Source: Parafrankia irregularis
Lineage (GTDB): Bacteria > Actinomycetota > Actinomycetes > Frankiales > Frankiaceae
DNA length: 64,000 nt
Direction of reading: 5' to 3'
Assembly (NCBI RefSeq): GCF_001536285.1
Contig: NZ_FAOZ01000001.1
Location: 186,001 to 250,000, forward strand
The position numbers were made by a program, and so were the translations under genes. The notes under the pieces were generated by a model. The model made no database searches and was not told where the DNA came from. It was given only the letters and a program-made list of their open reading frames with translations. This document shows, piece by piece, positions 25,331 to 31,934 of this stretch. The stretch's first letter is position 1. Each line of letters starts with the position of its first letter.

Positions 25331-25567
25331 AAACCCACCTCCGAGCAGGACCGGACCCGACAGCCCCGAGACTCCCTCATGTTCGGCATTCGCCTACAGA
25401 CCACATGCGGATGGTGCAGACCCCCTACTGATCGATCCGGGAATGCGACGGTGACGGCTGGGGCGCCTGTCTGTCAAGGCGGTCTGGGTGGTGAGTGAAC
25501 TCGTTGTGTCCTCCGTTCCCTGACCCGGCCTTGCTGGTCGTTTTCCGGTTTAGCATCGCCGTTGCGA

Positions 25568-25583
25568 TCGAACGTCCGTTCGA
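25568..25583. promoter_or_regulatory. SOS box (LexA-binding site)
   Basis: TCGAAC-GTCC-GTTCGA matches the actinobacterial/mycobacterial LexA consensus TCGAAC-N4-GTTCGA at every fixed position, inside a 10-bp-arm palindrome at 25565-25586. It lies 36 bp upstream of the HNH gene start, where a repressor would block transcription. Confidence 0.85.
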
Positions 25584-25619
25584 TCGTGTGGTGTGTTTCC
25601 GGACCGGAGGTGTGGTGCC

Positions 25620-26936
25620 ATGACTCCCCGCACGCCCTCGACCATCATCAACGCTGCCGGCCCGTCCGCCGCGCCGGCTCCGAACGGCGAGCAGGAGGGG
25701 GTGCCGGTTGCGCATCGGGTGTTCGAGGGCTGGTTGAACGATCGGCTGGAACGGCTACGGATGGCGGTCGTGGGGATCGCCGCGGCGCAGGCGGCGGCGA
25801 TCCGGGTCCAGGCGGAGCTTGCCGCTGCCTGTCCGCCGGAGGGCTATGACTCGGTGGGGCTGTTCGCGTCGATGGTCGCGGGGGATGTGGCGGCGGTGAT
25901 GCGGATCTCGACGGGGTCCGCGGAGTGGCATCTGGATTTCGCCGACCAGGTGGTCCGGCGTCTACCGGCGGGGGTGGAGGCGTTGGCTGCGGGGGTGTTG
26001 GACCTGCCGCGGTTGAAATCGTTGGAGCATGCGACCGCCCCGTTGGACGCGGGGCTTGCGGGCCGGGCGGCTGACCTGGTGTTGGGGAAGGGGCCGCGGG
26101 CGCATCGGGCCGGGTTCACGGCGGCGTGCCGCCGTGGGGTGATCAAGGTCGATCCGGAGGGTGCGGCGGAGCGGTCCGAGGTGCGTCGTCGGGGGCGGCG
26201 GGTGTGGGTGGAGCCAGAGAGCGACGGGGTGGCGGTGTTGGGGGCGTTGCTGCCCGCGGAGGCGGCGTTGGCGTGTCAGGGGCGGATCGAGCGGGTCACC
26301 GACGCGGCGGTCGCGGGCAGGGGCGAGGGGGATGGTCGGAGTCGGGATGAGGTTCGTGCGGATGTTCTGGTCGATCTGATCCTGGGCCGGTGTGGGCAGC
26401 CCGGCCCGGCGGGTGCGGATGTGCAGGTGATTGTTCCGGTCGGGGTGTTACTCGGGTTGGACGGTGAGCCTGGCGAACTCGCTGGATACGGGCCGATCCC
26501 GGCAACCATCGCGCGGGAGATCGCGTTGCGGCCGACGTCGACGTGGCGGCGGATGTTGACCGACCCGCAGGGTCATCTGGTGGAGTTGGGGGAGCGGCGG
26601 TATCCGAGTCCGGCGCAGGTGCGGCATGTGCGGGCGCGGAATCCGTGTTGCATGTTCCCGCGGTGTTCCCGTCGGGCGTGGCGTTGCGATCTGGACCACA
26701 CAAAGCCGTACGCCGGGGGTGGGAAGACGCTGGTGGAGAATCTGGGGCCTTTGTGCCGGCGGCATCATCGGGTGCGTCATCACGGCCGGTGGCGGGTGAC
26801 CCAGCCCCGGCCGGGGGTGTTCCGGTGGACGAGTCCGACCGGCCGCCGGTACGAGGTCCGACCGCATTCGTATCTCGACGGGGAGAACATCACCCTCGAC
26901 CAGGGCATGTCGGGTGAAAACGACCGACCGGGGTGA
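25620..26936 (+). CDS. 13E12-type (DUF222) HNH endonuclease domain protein
   Basis: 438 residues. The N-terminal two thirds is the DUF222 region: WLNDRLERLRMAVVGIAAAQAAAIRVQAELA, GDVAAVMRISTGSAEWHLDFADQVVRRLP and LPAEAALACQGRIERVTDAAV. The C-terminus has an HNH nuclease domain: RNPCCMFPRCSRRAWRCDLDHTKPYAGGGKTLVENLGPLCRRHHRVRH, with Cys pairs, DH, N and HH in the expected order. The ATG at 25620 has GGAGG nine bases upstream. A perfect SOS box lies just upstream, so it is probably DNA-damage induced, as described for members of this family in Mycobacterium tuberculosis. Its DNA substrate is unknown. Confidence 0.92.
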   Translation: MTPRTPSTIINAAGPSAAPAPNGEQEGVPVAHRVFEGWLNDRLERLRMAVVGIAAAQAAAIRVQAELAAACPPEGYDSVGLFASMVAGDVAAVMRISTGSAEWHLDFADQVVRRLPAGVEALAAGVLDLPRLKSLEHATAPLDAGLAGRAADLVLGKGPRAHRAGFTAACRRGVIKVDPEGAAERSEVRRRGRRVWVEPESDGVAVLGALLPAEAALACQGRIERVTDAAVAGRGEGDGRSRDEVRADVLVDLILGRCGQPGPAGADVQVIVPVGVLLGLDGEPGELAGYGPIPATIAREIALRPTSTWRRMLTDPQGHLVELGERRYPSPAQVRHVRARNPCCMFPRCSRRAWRCDLDHTKPYAGGGKTLVENLGPLCRRHHRVRHHGRWRVTQPRPGVFRWTSPTGRRYEVRPHSYLDGENITLDQGMSGENDRPG

Positions 26937-27018
26937 CCGCATCCCCCATGAGAGGGCTCGGCCGACGAGCAGGGCAGAGCACAGCGATCTCGAAGGATCC
27001 CATCCCGCCTCACACCGC

Positions 27019-27453
27019 TCAAAGACGGCGGGCGAAGTGGAAGGACGGGATCGTGAAGCCGGTACGGAGGAAGAGCCGATGCGCGTCATGGCGGTGGGTG
27101 CCGGCGTCGAGGTGGATCTGCGCGCAGCCCAGGCGGCGCGCCTCACGTTCGACCCAGGCGAGCAGCCGGGTGGCATGACCGCGCCCACGCATGTTCGGCA
27201 TCGTCGTCAGGTCATCCACGAGCAGATGCCTGCCATAGGCCAGGGAACTGCTCTCCCGGAACCCGGCGGCCGCGACGACGCGGCCCGACTCACCGTCCCA
27301 CGAGCCCACCAGCCGGTACCCCTGCGGCCGCTGTTCCTCGTTCACCAGCCGGACGAAACCGGCCGAAGTCAGGTGAGGCCGCAGCTGCCTCATGGGATCG
27401 AACGCGAGCCAGGTACGTTCGGCCTCCAGCTCCTCTATCTTCACATTACTCAT
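27019..27453 (-). CDS. GNAT-family N-acetyltransferase
   Basis: 144 residues. The GNAT core is visible as VAAAGFRESSSLAYGRHLLVDDLTTMPNMRGRGHATRLLAWVEREARRLGC: a beta strand, then the acetyl-CoA pyrophosphate loop NMRGRGHATRLL (R/Q-x-x-G-x-G/A). IHLDAGTHRHDAHRLFLRTGFTIPSFHFARRL is the C-terminal part. It transfers an acetyl group to an amine. The ATG at 27453 (MSNVKIEELEAE) has GGAG eight bases upstream. It is the last gene of a leftward run with the S9 peptidase, the amidotransferase and the GCS2/ATP-grasp ligase, which suggests an N-terminal acetylation role in peptide metabolism. Confidence 0.85.
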   Translation of the reverse strand: MSNVKIEELEAERTWLAFDPMRQLRPHLTSAGFVRLVNEEQRPQGYRLVGSWDGESGRVVAAAGFRESSSLAYGRHLLVDDLTTMPNMRGRGHATRLLAWVEREARRLGCAQIHLDAGTHRHDAHRLFLRTGFTIPSFHFARRL

Positions 27454-27555
27454 TGTTACAGCTCCATCGCGCGATGTGTGGACGGGCTCCCCCACGAGAC
27501 GAGAGAAGCCCGGACACACCCCCGATGGAGGCCCGGGTGGCCGCGACCGCGCGCC

Positions 27556-29913
27556 TCAGACCGCCTCGCCGAGGGTCTCCGGCACATCCGCGGTCACCAG
27601 GTGGGCCGCGACGAACTCGACCACGGCGCGAACGAAGGCGAGCTTGTTACCCCGCTCGGAGACCTCGTGCCCCTCTCCCGAAAAGAGCAGGTACTCACAC
27701 GGCACCCCGCGGGCCCGCGCGGCGGCGACCGTCTGCTCGGCCTCGAACACTGGAACGTTGGTGTCGTGGTCGCCGTGCACGACCATGAGCGGAGCCACGA
27801 GTGCGTCCATCCGGTGCAATGGCGAGAGAGCCCGCAGGAGATCACGATCGGCGACCGGGTCGCCGTACTTGGTGACGGCGGGTGCGGCGATCCACGGCTC
27901 GGTGTGCTGATAGAAGGTCTCCAGGTCCACCATGCCGCACACGTCGACACCCACGGCGAACAGCTCGGGAAACCCGACGAGCGCGGCCAGCGTCAGGTAG
28001 CCGCCGTAGGAGCGGCCCGCCACCCCGATCCGGCCCGGGGCAGCCAGGCCCTCGTCCACCAGATAGGTGACGGCGCTGGCGACGTCGGCGATTCCGGCGA
28101 ACCGCCGCTCCAGGTGGTCGGCCTCCTCGAAGGACCGGCCGAACCCGGTCGAGCCCCGCACGTTCGGTGCGAAGACGGCGATGCCCCGTGCGAGCAAGGC
28201 GTGGAACAGCGGGTTCAGCACAGGGCGTTCCTGCGCCTCCGGGCCACCGTGGAAGTACAGCAGCGTCGGCACCGGGCCCGGGCCGACCTGCGGGCGGTAC
28301 CACCAGCCGCTCAGTTCCAGCCCGTCGTGGGCACCGAAGCGGTGGGAGACCGGGCGGACCAGCCGGTAGCCGACGGCCTCGGCCGCCCACGCCGACGGGT
28401 CCAGCGCACCGTCGACGGAGGCGTGCTCAACCGACGCGAGCTCAACCGTGGGGTAGGCCGTCGGTGTGTGGGAGACCAGACATCGGTAGGCGGGCCCCTC
28501 GGCCGCGTCTGCATCACCCGGAGCCAGGCCTTGGCCCTGCTCCGCTACTCCCGCCTGCGCCAGATCCAGCGTCCACACCTCACCGGGGGTGGTGGACCCC
28601 GCGAGTCCCAGGATCAGGGTGGATCCATCGGGGCTGCTCAGAAGGCGGGTGACCACCTCTCTCGGAGGCGGCGGCAGGGTTCGGGTCACGTCGTTCGCGA
28701 CGTCGAACAGCGCCAGCTCGCTGCGTCCGCCGACGTTCCAGCTCAGCACGGCCGTGGTCGGGTCGACCAGGATGAAGCGTTCCAGGTCGGCGTCGTCGCG
28801 CCCGATCAGCAGCCGCACCGAGCCAGGGGTGCCGTCGGGGCGCGGGATGACCTCCAGCAGGCCCGCCCGCTCCCGCCCCAGGTCACTGGCGAGCAGCACG
28901 CTGGAACCGTCGGCGGTGAACGTGCCGGCGACGGTGGTGGCGGTGCCACCGGGAACCACGAAGCGGGCCGCCACCGCGGCCGAGGGCAGCAGCACCTCGG
29001 TGGCGGGCAGCAGCACCTCGGTGGCGGGCAGCAGCACCTCGGTGGCGGGCAGCAGCACCTCGGTAGCTGGCCCCGGTTGCTCGGACGCCGGTACGGTCGC
29101 GGCCACTGCTGGGGCAGCGGCCGCGAAGTCGGGGACCGCAACCCTGCTCAGCAGGATCCGCCGAGCCCCACGGGGGCCCTCGCGCAGCAGCAACGACAAC
29201 CGGCCGTCAGCGTCGCCCGGACCGTGCGCTTCCTCGTGCACGGCGCAGACCTGCAGGGCCAGTCCGACCGCGAGGTGACGACGATGGCCCGACAGATCGA
29301 CGGCGAGAGCATGGGTGAGGCCGGATCGGACGGATTCGGTGATCAGCAGAAGCCGGCCGCCCGCAACCCACCGGACCGCGGTCGCCGCCGACGGTTCCGC
29401 GGTGCCCGCCGCATGCCCGCCGGCCAGGTGGCACAGGCCTGTGCCGTCGGGTCGAACCACATGGACCTCGGTGCGTTCCCCGCCGCCTGGCGCTACGACC
29501 AGGGCGATCCACGTGCCGTCAGGAGACCACAGCACGGACCGCACCTGGCCGGGGCCGGTGTCGACGGCCCGTTCGGTGCCGTCCCTCTCGCGGATCCACA
29601 GTGCGGGAGTCCCGGTGCGGTCGCCGACGAAGGCAAGGGCACCGTCCGGGCCGGGCGACGCCCCGCGAACGCTCGGCGGCGCGGCCCACTCGTCGACCAG
29701 GTCACGTGGGCCGCAGCCGGGTCGCTGCCAGGGAAGGTCGGTCCCGGCGCCTGCCGTGGCCTGCCCGGGGCCCGCCGTTTGTCGCCCAGCGCCAACCGCG
29801 AGCTGAGTGACCTCCGCCGCGTGCTGCGCGACGTCCACTGCGTCCTGCTCCGACCGCGGTGCGGCGGGCTGATGCGGAACGCCGCCGGAGACCGACTCGA
29901 CCGGACGGAGCAT
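27556..29913 (-). CDS. S9 (prolyl oligopeptidase-like) serine peptidase
   Basis: 785 residues. The first ~520 form a beta-propeller-like region with repeated blades (GPDGALAFVGDRTGTPALWIRERDG, VRSVLWSPDGTWIALVVAPG, VRWVAGGRLLLITE). The last ~260 are the alpha/beta-hydrolase catalytic domain: TLLYFHGGPEAQERPVLNPL, IAVFAPNVRGSTGFGRSFEEADH, GVAGRSYGGYLTLAALVGFPE with the nucleophile Ser, VVHGDHDTNVPVFEAEQ with the Asp, and SGEGHEVSERGNKLAF with the His. It should cleave short peptides in the cytoplasm. Its start codon abuts the stop codon of the amidotransferase gene, so coupling is tight. ATEVLLP is repeated four times in the propeller. Confidence 0.92.
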   Translation of the reverse strand: MLRPVESVSGGVPHQPAAPRSEQDAVDVAQHAAEVTQLAVGAGRQTAGPGQATAGAGTDLPWQRPGCGPRDLVDEWAAPPSVRGASPGPDGALAFVGDRTGTPALWIRERDGTERAVDTGPGQVRSVLWSPDGTWIALVVAPGGGERTEVHVVRPDGTGLCHLAGGHAAGTAEPSAATAVRWVAGGRLLLITESVRSGLTHALAVDLSGHRRHLAVGLALQVCAVHEEAHGPGDADGRLSLLLREGPRGARRILLSRVAVPDFAAAAPAVAATVPASEQPGPATEVLLPATEVLLPATEVLLPATEVLLPSAAVAARFVVPGGTATTVAGTFTADGSSVLLASDLGRERAGLLEVIPRPDGTPGSVRLLIGRDDADLERFILVDPTTAVLSWNVGGRSELALFDVANDVTRTLPPPPREVVTRLLSSPDGSTLILGLAGSTTPGEVWTLDLAQAGVAEQGQGLAPGDADAAEGPAYRCLVSHTPTAYPTVELASVEHASVDGALDPSAWAAEAVGYRLVRPVSHRFGAHDGLELSGWWYRPQVGPGPVPTLLYFHGGPEAQERPVLNPLFHALLARGIAVFAPNVRGSTGFGRSFEEADHLERRFAGIADVASAVTYLVDEGLAAPGRIGVAGRSYGGYLTLAALVGFPELFAVGVDVCGMVDLETFYQHTEPWIAAPAVTKYGDPVADRDLLRALSPLHRMDALVAPLMVVHGDHDTNVPVFEAEQTVAAARARGVPCEYLLFSGEGHEVSERGNKLAFVRAVVEFVAAHLVTADVPETLGEAV
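28984..29067 (-). repeat. 21-bp tandem repeat encoding ATEVLLP
   Basis: Four head-to-tail copies of gggcagcagcacctcggtggc (+ strand), the last with one change, inside the propeller of the S9 peptidase gene. The unit length preserves the frame. Confidence 0.9.
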
Positions 29914-31695
29914 TCACACCCCCTGTGTCTGCAACCACATCTCCAGCAGGGCGGCCTGCCAGAGCGCGTTGGCTCCCAACGTTGTGCGGTTCGAGTTCGG
30001 CTCGGCGAGCATCGTCTCGATCCAGTCCTTACGGAACAGCCCACGGGCCCGTGCGGCCGGGTCCGTCAGCGCGTCGGCCACCCGCTCCAGGAACGGGCCG
30101 TCGAGATGGCGGATGGCCGGGACCGGGAAGTATCCCTTCGGACGGTCGATGACGTCCACCGGCATCAACGGTCGGCTGAGGTCCTTGAGCACGCCCTTGC
30201 CCCCGGAGGCGAGCTTCAGCTCGGGCGGGCAGGCCGCGGCCAGCTCCACCAGCTCGTGGTCGAGGAACGGGGTGCGCGCCTCCAGACCGGCGGCCATGGT
30301 CATGTTGTCGACCCGCTTCACCGGGTCGTCGACCAGCATCACCGTGGAGTCGAGGCGCAGCGCGGCATCGACGGACGTCTCCGCACCCGGCTCGGCGAAA
30401 CGTTCGGCGACGAGGTGGCGGCTCGCGTCGGCCTCGATGAGATGGTGCGCCTCGACCATCTCCGGCAGATCGGCATGTGGGCGGTCGGCGAAAACCCTCA
30501 GGTAGGCGTCCACGGCGTCGGCACGCGGTACCGCGGCCAGTGGCGGGTACCAGGCGTAGCCGGCGAACACCTCGTCCGCGCCCTGCCCGGACTGCACGAC
30601 CTTGACGTGCCGGGCCACCTCCTGGGAGAGCAGGTAGAACGCGACGCAGTCGTGGCTGACCATCGGCTCGCTCATGGCGGCGACGGCCGCGTCGATCGCG
30701 GGCAGCAGCCCGCTGCCGGGCACCCGGATCTGGTGATGGTCGGTGCCGAAGCGGCGGGCGATGATGTCCGAGTAGTGGAACTCGTCCCCGGACTCGCCAC
30801 CGACGTCCTCGAAACCGACGCTGAACGTGGCCAGGTCACGCTGTCCGGCCTCGGCGAGCAGAGCGACGATGAGGCTGGAGTCGAGCCCGCCGGAGAGCAG
30901 CACGCCTACCGGCACATCCGCGACCATGCGCCGGCGCACGGCGATGCGCAGCCGTTCACCGATCGCGTCCTGCCAGTCCCGCGCCGTCCAGGCGGCGTGC
31001 TCCGGGCGGCGGGTGAAGTCGGGGCGCCAGTACACCTCGTCGCGGGTGGTGCCGTCCGCCTCGACGATCCGGATGGTGGCCTGCGGGAGCTTGCGGACGT
31101 CGGTGAGGATGGTGTGCGGCGGCGGCACCACGGCGTGGAACGACAGGTAGTGGTGGAAGGCGACCAGGTCGATGTCGGAGGACACCTCTCCGCCGGCGAG
31201 CAGGGCCGGCAGGCTGGAGGCGAACCGCAGCCGGCGCGCGTCCCGCGTCACGTAGAGCGGTTTGATCCCGAGCCGATCGCGGGCGAGGACCAGCCGGCCG
31301 GTGTCGCGCTCGTAGACAGCGAAGGCGAACATGCCGGCGAAGTGGTCGACGCAGCGGGCGCCCCAGTGGTGGTAGGCCTTGAGGATCACCTCCGTGTCGG
31401 AGGTGGAGAAGAAGCCGTACCCGGCGTCGACCAGCCGGTCGCGCAGCTTCTGGTAGTTGTAGATGCAGCCGTTGAACACCGCCGTGAGCCCGAGCGCGGT
31501 GTCGACCATGGGCTGGGCGCCCCGCTCGGAAAGATCGATGATCTTCAGGCGGCGGTGACCGAAGGCCACCGGGCCCGCCGACCAGGTGCCGACCCCGTCC
31601 GGGCCGCGCGCGACCATCGCGGCGGTCATCCGCCCCACCGCGGCGACGTCCGCCCCGCGGCCGTCGAATCTCAGCTCACCGCTCAGCCCGCACAT
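29914..31695 (-). CDS. Asparagine-synthase-like glutamine amidotransferase (AsnO / NAGGN type)
   Basis: 593 residues. The ATG at 31695 puts Cys at position 2 (MCGLSGELRFDG), the glutaminase nucleophile. GGGAG lies seven bases upstream. The N-terminal Ntn glutaminase has ARGPDGVGTW, FGHRRLKIIDLSERGAQPMVD, FNGCIYNYQKLRDRL and SDTEVILKAYHHWG. The synthetase domain has the PP-loop ATP motif VLLSGGLDSSLIVALL, VQSGQGADEVFAGYAWYPP, RVDNMTMAAGLEARTPFLDHELVE and KGVLKDLSR. The text closely follows the amidotransferases that make N-acetylglutaminylglutamine amide rather than plain AsnB. It would amidate a carboxylate using Gln and ATP. The S9 peptidase follows with no gap; the GCS2/ATP-grasp ligase precedes it. 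Confidence 0.88.
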   Translation of the reverse strand: MCGLSGELRFDGRGADVAAVGRMTAAMVARGPDGVGTWSAGPVAFGHRRLKIIDLSERGAQPMVDTALGLTAVFNGCIYNYQKLRDRLVDAGYGFFSTSDTEVILKAYHHWGARCVDHFAGMFAFAVYERDTGRLVLARDRLGIKPLYVTRDARRLRFASSLPALLAGGEVSSDIDLVAFHHYLSFHAVVPPPHTILTDVRKLPQATIRIVEADGTTRDEVYWRPDFTRRPEHAAWTARDWQDAIGERLRIAVRRRMVADVPVGVLLSGGLDSSLIVALLAEAGQRDLATFSVGFEDVGGESGDEFHYSDIIARRFGTDHHQIRVPGSGLLPAIDAAVAAMSEPMVSHDCVAFYLLSQEVARHVKVVQSGQGADEVFAGYAWYPPLAAVPRADAVDAYLRVFADRPHADLPEMVEAHHLIEADASRHLVAERFAEPGAETSVDAALRLDSTVMLVDDPVKRVDNMTMAAGLEARTPFLDHELVELAAACPPELKLASGGKGVLKDLSRPLMPVDVIDRPKGYFPVPAIRHLDGPFLERVADALTDPAARARGLFRKDWIETMLAEPNSNRTTLGANALWQAALLEMWLQTQGV

Positions 31696-31884
31696 GTTCC
31701 AGCTCCCGTCGATCGGTCGGTCAGACGGTCGTTCTGCTCCCCCTCGGCCTGGTCCACGCATCCGGGTCACCGAAGTCACCGAAATCGGCGAAGGTCACAG
31801 GCAGACGCGCGCCAGGTTCGATCAGTGGGTGACGCGGCGCCTACCGCGCCACCCACCTTCGTGGGCCGAGGTTTCACCACGATG

Positions 31885-31915
31885 ACAGTGGTGTTGCTGT
31901 GCGCAACACCACAGT
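31885..31915 (-). terminator. Hairpin between the fusion ligase and the amidotransferase genes
   Basis: A 12-bp inverted repeat with one A-A mismatch (core GTGGTGTTG-N7-CAACACCAC) lies 20 bp past the ligase stop and 190 bp before the next start. It may be a partial terminator or an mRNA-stability element separating the two genes. Confidence 0.5.
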
Positions 31916-31934
31916 GACCCGAAGCCTCGGGGTG

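Noticed and set aside
26914-31917. A 1667-codon open frame on the + strand
   Set aside because: It lies opposite the GNAT, S9 peptidase and amidotransferase genes, which have clear family motifs. The translation is Arg/Gly/His/Pro-rich without domain structure, as expected for a high-GC antisense frame.
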